Part shown: one piece after another, positions 1 to 6,215 of the stretch
How the letters are laid out: each line of letters opens with the position of its first letter
Position numbering within the stretch: position 1 is the stretch's first letter
NCBI GenBank assembly: GCA_945938055.1
Contig: CAMEUH010000073.1
Span: 1-10,537 of the forward strand
DNA length: 10,537 bases
Direction: 5' to 3'
DNA from: an uncultured Eubacteriaceae bacterium
Lineage (GTDB): Bacteria > Bacillota > Clostridia > Lachnospirales > Lachnospiraceae
Translations under genes and position numbers: made by a program
Notes under the pieces: generated by a model
What the model was told of the DNA's origin: nothing
The model's input: only the letters and a program-made list of their open reading frames with translations
The model's database searches: none

Positions 1-18
1 ACTTTCATTACTATTTGT

Positions 19-37
19 GCCGCCGGCCGAAGGCGGC
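19..37 (+). other. GC-rich stem-loop just upstream of the MarR gene
   Basis: GCCGCC at 19-24 pairs perfectly with GGCGGC at 32-37 around a 7-base loop. No T-run follows on either strand, so it is not a typical intrinsic terminator. It sits 6 bases before the GGAG (43-46) that serves the regulator gene. It may shape the 5' leader or be the end of an upstream structure cut by the window edge. Its function is unknown. Confidence 0.35.
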
Positions 38-52
38 GGAATGGAGATTAAA

Positions 53-499
53 ATGGATAACAGGGAAAATGCAGTTGGTTTTCTGGTACGGGAGCTGGGA
101 AATGAACTGAGGAAAAACCGGGAGAAGAATGACGCGGCAGTCGTTCCGGGGAACTTAACCATGATGCAGCGTTGGATTATCGGATATCTGGCACATAATA
201 CGGATCATGACGTGTATCAGAGGGAGCTGGAAGCAGAACTTAATATTGGCAAATCAACGCTGACGGAAGTTCTGCATCTGATGGAGAAAAATGACCTGGT
301 ATGCAGGGTTGCATCACCGGATGACGGACGCTGTAAGAAAATTGTCCTGACAGAAAAATCCAGGCAGATAGACAGTATCATTTCCCTGAATATCATGGAA
401 ACAGAAAGAAGACTCCGGGAGGGAATTCCCGAAGCGGATGTGGAAATTTTTTTAAAAACCATTAAGAAGATGATTGCAAATCTGAAATCCGGCACATAA
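53..499 (+). CDS. MarR-family transcriptional regulator
   Basis: A 148-residue winged-helix DNA-binding protein, the usual MarR length. ATG 53 was chosen because GGAG at 43-46 lies 6 bases upstream; ATG 41 and GTG 17 are in frame but less well placed. An N-terminal helix (about residues 5-25) precedes the DNA-binding domain. The helix-turn-helix spans about residues 56-78, with a recognition helix near S68-M77 (KSTLTEVLHLME), and the wing carries DDGRCKKIVLTEK at 90-102, matching the D-R-R-x-x-x-x-x-L-T wing signature of the family. The C-terminal helices should mediate dimerisation. The gene ends 13 bases before a heterodimeric ABC exporter, a common arrangement in Firmicutes in which the MarR protein represses its own operon until a ligand binds. 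The repression role and the ligand are inference; the promoter and operator lie outside the window or within its first 50 bases. Confidence 0.9.
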   Translation: MDNRENAVGFLVRELGNELRKNREKNDAAVVPGNLTMMQRWIIGYLAHNTDHDVYQRELEAELNIGKSTLTEVLHLMEKNDLVCRVASPDDGRCKKIVLTEKSRQIDSIISLNIMETERRLREGIPEADVEIFLKTIKKMIANLKSGT

Positions 500-512
500 A
501 AAGGAGTATATG

Positions 513-2264
513 ATGATTAAGACAGTAGTAAATAATTTACATGAATTTAAAAAAGATTCCATCATGACACCAGTTTTCATGATTCTGGAAGTTATCATGG
601 AAACCATCATTCCACTTATGATGGCATCCGTTGTGGATAATGGAGTGGAAAAAGGAGACATGAATCATATTTATAAAATGGGAGCGTTCATGTTTGTGGC
701 AGCACTCATAAGCCTTCTGGTAGGAATCTTAGGAGGAAGATATGGAGCAAGGGCATCCGCAGGACTTGCAAGAAATCTGCGTACTGCCATGTATGATAAG
801 ATTCAGACCTATTCCTTTGCCAATATTGATAAATTCAGCACGGCAGGTCTGGTAACAAGATTAACAACAGATGTGACAAATGTGCAGAATGCATTCCAGA
901 TGGTTCTGAGAATGGGAACAAGGGCACCGGCAAGCTTGATTTTTGCCATGTTTATGGCGTTCACCATTCATGCACGGCTGGCATCCGTGTACCTGATGGC
1001 AGTTATTTTCCTGGGAACGTGTCTGTTTTTCATTATCCGGAGAACAATGAAGTATTTTGATGTGGTATTCCAGAAATATGATGATTTAAATGCAAGTGTC
1101 CAGGAAAATGTTTCTTCCATCCGTGTGGTGAAGGCATATGTAAGAGAAGAATATGAAAAGAAAAAATTTAAAACAGCAAGTGAAAATGTTTACCGCATGT
1201 TTATTAATGCAGAAAAGGTTCTGGTAATGAACATGCCGCTCATGCAGATTACGGTGTACTCCTGTATTCTTTTAATCAGCTGGATGGGAGCAAAATTAAT
1301 TGTGGCAGATGGACTGACCACGGGACAACTCATGAACCTTCTTACTTACTGTATGAATATTCTCATGAGTCTGATGATGCTTTCCATGATTTTTGTTATG
1401 ATTACCATGAGCAGTGCAAGTCTGAAGCGTATTGGAGAAGTCCTGGAGGAAAAGAGTACCATTACAAATCCGGAAAATCCAAGGACAGAGGTTTGTGATG
1501 GAAGCATTGAGTTTCAAAATGTAAGTTTCCGGTATAATAAGACGAGTGAGAAGCCGGTGTTAAGCAATATTAACTGCTCGATTAAGGCGGGAGAAACCAT
1601 TGGTATCATTGGAGGTACGGGAAGCGCCAAGACCAGCCTTGTAAATCTCATAAGCCGTCTGTATGATGTGACGGAAGGAAATGTGCTGGTAGGAGGACAT
1701 GATGTCCGGGAGTATGACCTGGATACCCTGCGAAATGAGGTGTCGGTAGTTTTACAGAAAAATGTATTATTTTCCGGAACCATTCTTGAAAACCTTCGGT
1801 GGGGTGATGAAAATGCAACGGAAGAAGAGTGCATTCGTGCCTGCAGACTGGCATGTGCGGATGAATTTATCCAGAAAATGCCGGAAAAATATAATACCTT
1901 CATTGAACAGGGAGGAAGTAATGTGTCCGGTGGACAAAAGCAGAGACTTTGTATTGCAAGGGCACTTCTTAAAAAGCCAAAGATTCTGATTCTGGACGAT
2001 TCTACCAGTGCAGTGGATACGGCAACGGATGCCAGAATCCGGAAAGCATTTGCCGAGGAAATACCGGATACAACCAAGATTATCATTGCGCAGAGAATTA
2101 ATAGTGTGAGTCAGGCGGACCGTATTATTGTCATGGAGGATGGCAGAATCAGCGGATTCGGAACACACGAAGAATTGTTGGAAAACAATGAAATTTATCG
2201 TGAAGTATATGAATCACAGACCGCGGGAGGCGGCGACTTTGATGAGAAAGAAGGTGAACTGTAA
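513..2264 (+). CDS. ABC exporter half-transporter, degenerate-site subunit
   Basis: A 583-residue half-transporter with an N-terminal six-helix type I exporter membrane domain (about 1-300) and a C-terminal ATPase domain (about 328-583). ATG 513 has AGGAG (502-506) 6 bases upstream; ATG 510 is only 3 bases away and less likely. ATPase motifs: Walker A GGTGSAKT at 367-374, where alanine 372 replaces the usual glycine before the catalytic lysine; Q-loop VLQ; signature VSGGQ at 471-475; Walker B ILILD ending at D495, followed by D496 instead of the catalytic glutamate; and Q527 in place of the switch histidine (IIAQR). Established knowledge: heterodimeric exporters such as TM287/288, BmrCD and LmrCD have one subunit with exactly this loss of Glu and His. 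This subunit therefore contributes the non-hydrolytic site, and its intact signature completes the partner's active site. It most likely exports drugs, lipids or peptides from the cytoplasmic membrane; the substrate is unknown. Confidence 0.93.
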   Translation: MIKTVVNNLHEFKKDSIMTPVFMILEVIMETIIPLMMASVVDNGVEKGDMNHIYKMGAFMFVAALISLLVGILGGRYGARASAGLARNLRTAMYDKIQTYSFANIDKFSTAGLVTRLTTDVTNVQNAFQMVLRMGTRAPASLIFAMFMAFTIHARLASVYLMAVIFLGTCLFFIIRRTMKYFDVVFQKYDDLNASVQENVSSIRVVKAYVREEYEKKKFKTASENVYRMFINAEKVLVMNMPLMQITVYSCILLISWMGAKLIVADGLTTGQLMNLLTYCMNILMSLMMLSMIFVMITMSSASLKRIGEVLEEKSTITNPENPRTEVCDGSIEFQNVSFRYNKTSEKPVLSNINCSIKAGETIGIIGGTGSAKTSLVNLISRLYDVTEGNVLVGGHDVREYDLDTLRNEVSVVLQKNVLFSGTILENLRWGDENATEEECIRACRLACADEFIQKMPEKYNTFIEQGGSNVSGGQKQRLCIARALLKKPKILILDDSTSAVDTATDARIRKAFAEEIPDTTKIIIAQRINSVSQADRIIVMEDGRISGFGTHEELLENNEIYREVYESQTAGGGDFDEKEGEL

Positions 2265-4192
2265 TGGCAGGACAGGGAAAAGAAGTGAAAGTAGGACCGG
2301 CAGGAAGAGGACCGAAGGGACCAAGACCGAAGCTGGAAAATCCGGGAAAATTGTTCAAAAGACTGATGGCATATATCTTTAAGAATTATGCAGTTCATCT
2401 GGTGATTGTCATTGTCTGTATTTTTGTAAGTGTTCTTGCAAATGTGCAGGGAACCTTATTTACAAAGACTTTAATTGATGGATATATTGCACCGATGCTT
2501 TTAAGTGATGTACCGGATTTCATGCCGCTTCTTCATGCAATATTAAGAGTGGCAGGTTTTTATCTGCTGGGTGCGTTTGCTTCATTTACTTATTCAAGAA
2601 TTATGGTAAATGTGACGAAGGGAACCTTAAAAAATCTTCGGGACGATATGTTTATTCATATGGAGGGGCTTCCAATTAAGTATTTTGATACTCATGCCCA
2701 CGGCGAAATCATGTCACTTTATACCAATGACATCGATACCTTAAGGCAGATGATTAGTCAGAGCATGCCGCAGTTATTATCCAGTGTGATTACCATTGTC
2801 AGTGTGTTTGTAAGTATGTTGACCTTAAATATTCCGTTAACTTTTGTAACGGTGGTTGTGGTTGCCATCATGCTGACGGCTACGAGATGGGCGGCAGGAC
2901 TTTCGAGCAAATTTTTTATTGCACAGCAGAAGGATATTGGTGCGGTCAATGGATTTATTGAGGAAATGATGGAAGGACAGAAGGTAGTAAAGGTATTCTG
3001 TCATGAAGAAAAGAGTAAGGAAGAATTTGGCGAACTGAATGATAAGCTGTTTCATAGTGCATTTCAGGCAAATCAGTTTTCCAATATTGTTGGACCGATT
3101 AATGCACAGCTTGGTAATGTAAGCTATGTGCTTTGTGCCATGATAGGAGGAATTCTGGTATTAAATGGCGTGGGCGGCTTTACCCTGGGAGGACTGGCAA
3201 GTTTCCTGACCTTTAATAAGAGCTTTAACATGCCGATTAATCAGGTCAGCATGCAGTTTAACAGTATTGTCATGGCACTTGCAGGCGCGGAGCGTATCTT
3301 TAAACTTTTGGATGAAGAACCAGAGGTGGATGAAGGATATGTCACTCTTGTGAATGCCAGAATGGAAAACGGAACGATTGTTGAGACCAACGAACGTACC
3401 GGAATGTGGGCGTGGAAACATTCCCATAAGGAAGATGGAACCACCACATATGTGGAATTAAAGGGTGACGTAACCTTTGATGATGTGGATTTTGGCTATA
3501 ATGAAGAGAAAATTGTTCTGCATAACATTAAGATGTATGCGACCCCGGGACAGAAAATTGCCTTTGTAGGCTCAACCGGTGCAGGAAAGACCACTATCAC
3601 CAATCTCATTAACCGTTTTTATGACATACAGGATGGAAAAATCCGCTATGACGGAATTAATATTAATAAGATTAAGAAGGCAGATTTGCGGCGCTCTTTG
3701 GGAATGGTTCTGCAGGATACCCATCTTTTTACCAACACGGTCATGGAAAATATCCGCTATGGACGTCTGGATGCCACGGATGAAGAGGTAATTGCAGCAG
3801 CAAAGCTTGCGAATGCAGACGGGTTTATCAAAAGACTTCCGGATGGTTATCAGACGGTGCTTACCGGGGATGGTGCCAATTTAAGCCAGGGCCAGAGACA
3901 GCTTCTTGCCATCGCAAGGGCAGCTGTTGCAGACCCTCCGGTTATGATTCTGGATGAGGCAACCAGCTCTATTGATACGAGAACGGAGAAAATTGTTCAG
4001 AGGGGAATGGATGGGCTGATGAAGGGCAGGACAACATTTGTGATTGCCCACAGGCTGTCTACGGTCAGAAACAGTGACTGTATTATGGTGCTGGAGAACG
4101 GAAGAATTATCGAAAGAGGAATGCATGAGCAGCTGATGGAAGAAAAAGGAAGATATTATCAGCTGTATACAGGGAATAGTATTGCGGGGTAA
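2264..4192 (+). CDS. ABC exporter half-transporter, consensus-site subunit
   Basis: A 642-residue type I half-exporter that starts inside the stop codon of the previous gene (TAATG), indicating translational coupling and a 1:1 complex. A Gly/Pro/Lys-rich cytoplasmic tail (about 1-30) precedes a six-helix membrane domain (about 35-345). An unusual linker of about 40 residues (360-400) separates it from the ATPase domain. ATPase motifs: Walker A GSTGAGKT at 436-443 (K442); Q-loop VLQ; signature LSQGQ at 540-544, which departs from LSGGQ; Walker B VMILD ending at D564 with catalytic E565; and switch H596 (IAHR). The catalytic Walker A, Glu and His here should pair with the intact VSGGQ of the partner to make the hydrolysing site, while the altered LSQGQ faces the partner's degenerate Walker motifs. 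No convincing terminator follows the gene. The substrate is unknown; multidrug or lipid export under MarR control is the likeliest role. Confidence 0.93.
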   Translation: MAGQGKEVKVGPAGRGPKGPRPKLENPGKLFKRLMAYIFKNYAVHLVIVIVCIFVSVLANVQGTLFTKTLIDGYIAPMLLSDVPDFMPLLHAILRVAGFYLLGAFASFTYSRIMVNVTKGTLKNLRDDMFIHMEGLPIKYFDTHAHGEIMSLYTNDIDTLRQMISQSMPQLLSSVITIVSVFVSMLTLNIPLTFVTVVVVAIMLTATRWAAGLSSKFFIAQQKDIGAVNGFIEEMMEGQKVVKVFCHEEKSKEEFGELNDKLFHSAFQANQFSNIVGPINAQLGNVSYVLCAMIGGILVLNGVGGFTLGGLASFLTFNKSFNMPINQVSMQFNSIVMALAGAERIFKLLDEEPEVDEGYVTLVNARMENGTIVETNERTGMWAWKHSHKEDGTTTYVELKGDVTFDDVDFGYNEEKIVLHNIKMYATPGQKIAFVGSTGAGKTTITNLINRFYDIQDGKIRYDGININKIKKADLRRSLGMVLQDTHLFTNTVMENIRYGRLDATDEEVIAAAKLANADGFIKRLPDGYQTVLTGDGANLSQGQRQLLAIARAAVADPPVMILDEATSSIDTRTEKIVQRGMDGLMKGRTTFVIAHRLSTVRNSDCIMVLENGRIIERGMHEQLMEEKGRYYQLYTGNSIAG

Positions 4193-4211
4193 GGAACTTA
4201 AAAGAACTTAT

Positions 4212-4240
4212 TTGCATATTTTCCCAGGAAATAGTATACT
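4212..4240 (+). promoter_or_regulatory. Sigma-A type promoter for fchA-folD
   Basis: TTGCAT at 4212-4217 and TATACT at 4235-4240 are separated by 17 bases, matching the vegetative consensus in 4 of 6 (-35) and 5 of 6 (-10) positions. Transcription would begin near 4247, about 24 bases before the fchA start. It implies that fchA-folD is a unit separate from the exporter genes, although readthrough from upstream is possible. Confidence 0.7.
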
Positions 4241-4270
4241 GTTAGAAAATTGTTTATTTGGAGGACTGTC

Positions 4271-4903
4271 ATGGGTTTTACAACGTATTCGTGTGAAGAT
4301 TTTGTAGAGGTATTATCAACCAAGGCTCCGGTTCCGGGCGGCGGCGGTGCGTCTGCACTGGTTGGGGCACTTGGAACAGCACTTGGAAACATGGTAGGTA
4401 GTCTTACGGTTGGCAAGAAGAAGTATGCAGATGTGGAAGAAGACATCATTGCCTTAAAGGGAAAAGCAGATGTGCTTCAGAAGGAACTTCTTCATCTTGT
4501 GGAGGAGGATGCAAGAGTATTTGAGCCGCTTTCTAAGGCATATGGGATGCCAAAGGATACGGAAGAAGAAAAGGCGGAAAAAGCACGGGTTATGGAAATC
4601 GTGTTAAAGGATGCCTGTTCGGTTCCCATGGAAATCATGAGAAAATGTTGTGAATCCATTGATTTGATTGAAGAATTTGCGGCAAAGGGAAGTATCATTG
4701 CCTTAAGTGATGCCGGTGTGGGCGCGGCTTTTTGTAAGGCAGCGCTTCTGGGGGCGTCCTTAAACGTGTTTATCAATACAAAGTCCATGACAGACCGCGA
4801 ATATGCAGAACAGTTAAATGATGAAGCAAATGAGATGATTCGCGTGTATTCAGTAAAGGCAGACGAAGTTTTTAACAGCGTGAACGAGCGGCTGAAGAAA
4901 TAA
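4271..4903 (+). CDS. fchA: FchA-type methenyl-THF cyclohydrolase / cyclodeaminase family protein
   Basis: A 210-residue protein of the formiminotransferase-cyclodeaminase C-terminal family (FTCD_C), a soluble all-helical enzyme that opens or closes the methenyl ring of tetrahydrofolate. The start is ATG 4271, with GGAGG (4260-4264) 6 bases upstream; the in-frame TTG at 4250 would place that site inside the gene. The family hallmark is the glycine-rich turn PVPGGGG at 20-26, followed by ASALVGALGTALGNMV. The later SDAGVGAAFCKAALLGA stretch and NVFINTKSM are also typical. No glutamate formiminotransferase domain or histidine-degradation gene is nearby. The next gene is folD, 35 bases on, so the likelier reaction is methenyl-THF to 10-formyl-THF, as for FchA in clostridia and acetogens. 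A formimino-THF cyclodeaminase role cannot be excluded from sequence. Confidence 0.88.
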   Translation: MGFTTYSCEDFVEVLSTKAPVPGGGGASALVGALGTALGNMVGSLTVGKKKYADVEEDIIALKGKADVLQKELLHLVEEDARVFEPLSKAYGMPKDTEEEKAEKARVMEIVLKDACSVPMEIMRKCCESIDLIEEFAAKGSIIALSDAGVGAAFCKAALLGASLNVFINTKSMTDREYAEQLNDEANEMIRVYSVKADEVFNSVNERLKK

Positions 4904-4938
4904 GAAGAAATCATATAACATCACAGGAGGACTACAAA

Positions 4939-5790
4939 ATGGCTAGACAACTGCTTGGCAAGGAAGTAACGGCTGCAATGAATGAAAAAATCAAGGAAAA
5001 TGTGGCAAGATTAAAGGAAAAGGGAATTACCCCGACTCTTGGAATTATCCGGGTAGGAGAGCGTGAGGATGACATATCCTATGAAAGAGGTGCGACAAAG
5101 CGCTGCGAGACGCTAGGCGTAGCTTATGAGAAATTCCTTCTTCCACAGGATGTAACGGAAGAAGAATTGTTAAAGGTTATTCGGCAGGTGAATGAAAATG
5201 ACAATATTCATGGAGTACTGTTATTCCGTCCGCTTCCAAAGCATCTGAATGAAGAAAAGATTATTAATGCCCTGGATTTTGAAAAGGATGTGGATGGTAT
5301 CACAGATGGCTCTCTGGCTGGTGTCTTTGCCGGAAAGAAACAGGGATTTCCGCCATGTACGCCACAGGGCTGCATGGAAATTCTGGATTATTACGGAATT
5401 GACTGTACCGGAAAGAAGGCAGTTGTGGTTGGACGAAGCCTTGTAGTAGGAAAGCCGGCGGCAATGATGCTTCTTAAGAAAAATGCAACAGTTACCGTGT
5501 GCCATACAAGGACGGTGGATATGCCTTCGGTAGTCAAAGAAGCAGACATTGTCATTGTGGCAGCAGGAAAAGCAGGAGTAGTGGATGGTTCCTACTTAAG
5601 ACCGGGACAGGTAGTCATTGACGTTGGGATTAATGTCAACGAAGAAGGAAAGCTCTGCGGGGATGTGAAATATGATGAAGCAGAAGCAATTGTGGATGCC
5701 ATCACACCGGTACCGGGTGGTGCAGGAAGTGTTACAACCTCTGTATTGGTAGGACATGTGGTAGAAGCTGCCATGAGAAAGTACTTATAA
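4939..5790 (+). CDS. folD: FolD-family methylene-THF dehydrogenase, probably lacking cyclohydrolase activity
   Basis: A 283-residue cytoplasmic enzyme of the methylene-tetrahydrofolate dehydrogenase/cyclohydrolase family at its usual length. AGGAGG (4925-4930) lies 8 bases before ATG 4939. The N-terminal catalytic domain (1-140) keeps Tyr48, KDVDG at 116-120 and the PLP of the Q-L-P-L-P region. The Rossmann domain carries GRSLVVGKP at 165-173 and TVTVCHTRT, typical of the NAD(P) site. Oddities: in the usual Y-x-x-x-K motif the lysine position is Ala52 (YERGATK, 48-54), the catalytic glutamine of VQLPLP is Phe96 (LLFRPLP, 94-100), and PGGVGPMT reads PGGAGSVT (259-266). Lys and Gln are needed for cyclohydrolase but not dehydrogenase activity in studied FolD and MTHFD enzymes. 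I infer a dehydrogenase-only enzyme working with FchA. Cofactor choice between NAD and NADP is not predictable by eye. Confidence 0.92.
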   Translation: MARQLLGKEVTAAMNEKIKENVARLKEKGITPTLGIIRVGEREDDISYERGATKRCETLGVAYEKFLLPQDVTEEELLKVIRQVNENDNIHGVLLFRPLPKHLNEEKIINALDFEKDVDGITDGSLAGVFAGKKQGFPPCTPQGCMEILDYYGIDCTGKKAVVVGRSLVVGKPAAMMLLKKNATVTVCHTRTVDMPSVVKEADIVIVAAGKAGVVDGSYLRPGQVVIDVGINVNEEGKLCGDVKYDEAEAIVDAITPVPGGAGSVTTSVLVGHVVEAAMRKYL

Positions 5791-5796
5791 TATTCA

Positions 5797-5826
5797 TTGA
5801 CAACCCTGCTTCCATCGGAGTATACT
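5797..5826 (+). promoter_or_regulatory. Promoter of the cobalamin riboswitch leader
   Basis: A perfect TTGACA (5797-5802) and a near-perfect TATACT (5821-5826) are separated by 18 bases, predicting a start near 5833, about 10 bases before the riboswitch P1 stem. It begins only six bases after the folD stop. The strength of the promoter fits control by transcript termination rather than by initiation. Confidence 0.8.
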
Positions 5827-5842
5827 CATTACGACAATCTAA

Positions 5843-6060
5843 CACAGACAGGTGCCGTTGTCTGCCGCCAGAGCAACGGATAATAGGGAATCAGGTGAGA
5901 ATCCTGAACGATCCCGTCGCTGTAAGGAAAGAGTTTCATCCAATAATGTCACTGCAGGATGAGGAATCTGTGAATTATGTGAAATTCATAAGGTTTCGAT
6001 GTCCTGTGGGAAGGCTGGAGGAAATGGTGAAGTCCAAGTCAGAAGACCTGCCTGTTTGTG
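5843..6060 (+). promoter_or_regulatory. Cobalamin (AdoCbl-type) riboswitch aptamer
   Basis: P1 is a 10-base-pair stem, CACAGACAGG (5843-5852) with CCTGTTTGTG (6051-6060), all paired with one G-U. A hairpin follows: CCGTTG 5855-5860 with CAACGG 5874-5879, extended by TCTG/CAGA. The conserved core is visible as GGGAA (5886-5890), GGTGAGAATCC (5894-5904), CCCGTCGCTGTAA (5913-5925), GGGAAGGC (6008-6015) and a B12 box at 6036-6052 (AAGTCAGAAGACCTGCC). These are the signatures of the class I cobalamin riboswitch. It sits in a 425-base gene-free leader of a corrinoid importer operon. Binding of cobalamin should lower expression of the genes downstream. The adenosyl- versus methyl-form preference is not determined here. 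Confidence 0.95.
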
Positions 6061-6061
6061 A

Positions 6062-6144
6062 TACTTATTACTTGCGGAGCACAGGTGATTATGAGTAGAT
6101 GCTATGGATTAGGATTCATGGTGTAATTTTGTTATCTATTTGTA
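6062..6144 (+). promoter_or_regulatory. Riboswitch expression platform: anti-antiterminator hairpin and antiterminator
   Basis: Two mutually exclusive pairings are visible downstream of the aptamer. Hairpin A pairs 6062-6068 with 6091-6097 (7 base pairs with one G-U) and carries a 22-base loop; its position just after P1 fits the P13 element whose loop kisses the aptamer in cobalamin riboswitches. Alternatively, 6090-6100 (TATGAGTAGAT) pairs along 11 positions, three of them G-U, with 6134-6144 (ATCTATTTGTA), which is the 5' arm of the terminator. Inferred logic: without ligand the second pairing blocks the terminator; with ligand hairpin A holds 6091-6097 and frees the terminator. The kissing partner was not established. 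Confidence 0.6.
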
Positions 6145-6177
6145 GCCTTTTTGCGAAGATACAGATAGATTTTTTTT
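6134..6177 (+). terminator. Riboswitch-controlled intrinsic terminator
   Basis: ATCTATTTGTA (6134-6144) pairs over 11 base pairs, one of them G-U, with TACAGATAGAT (6160-6170). A run of eight T (6170-6177) follows. It lies between the cobalamin aptamer and the importer genes, 38 bases before the first start codon, so it is the likely off-switch of the riboswitch. It could also stop readthrough from folD. Confidence 0.88.
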
Positions 6178-6215
6178 GCTCTTTTATATTCTATGTTATA
6201 TAAAAGGAGACAATC

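Noticed and set aside
1514..2086. A 190-codon open frame on the - strand
   Set aside because: It is antisense to the ATPase domain of the first exporter subunit, has no recognisable protein features, and is a by-product of the coding sequence on the other strand.
4193..4211. A search for a terminator between the exporter genes and fchA
   Set aside because: No stem with a T-run is present, so none is annotated; the separation of the units rests on the promoter at 4212-4240.
4492..4914. A 140-codon open frame on the - strand
   Set aside because: It is antisense to fchA, serine/phenylalanine-rich, and typical of reverse-frame translation; no promoter or ribosome binding site supports it.
5865..6077. 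Four-base complementarity (CCGC 5865-5868 with GCGG 6074-6077) as a kissing-loop candidate in the riboswitch
   Set aside because: Four bases are expected by chance, and another four-base match (CTGT/ACAG) is equally possible. I could not tell which loop is the true partner.
5895..6098. A 67-codon open frame on the + strand
   Set aside because: It lies entirely within the cobalamin riboswitch and its platform, has no ribosome binding site, and its sequence is explained by conserved RNA elements.
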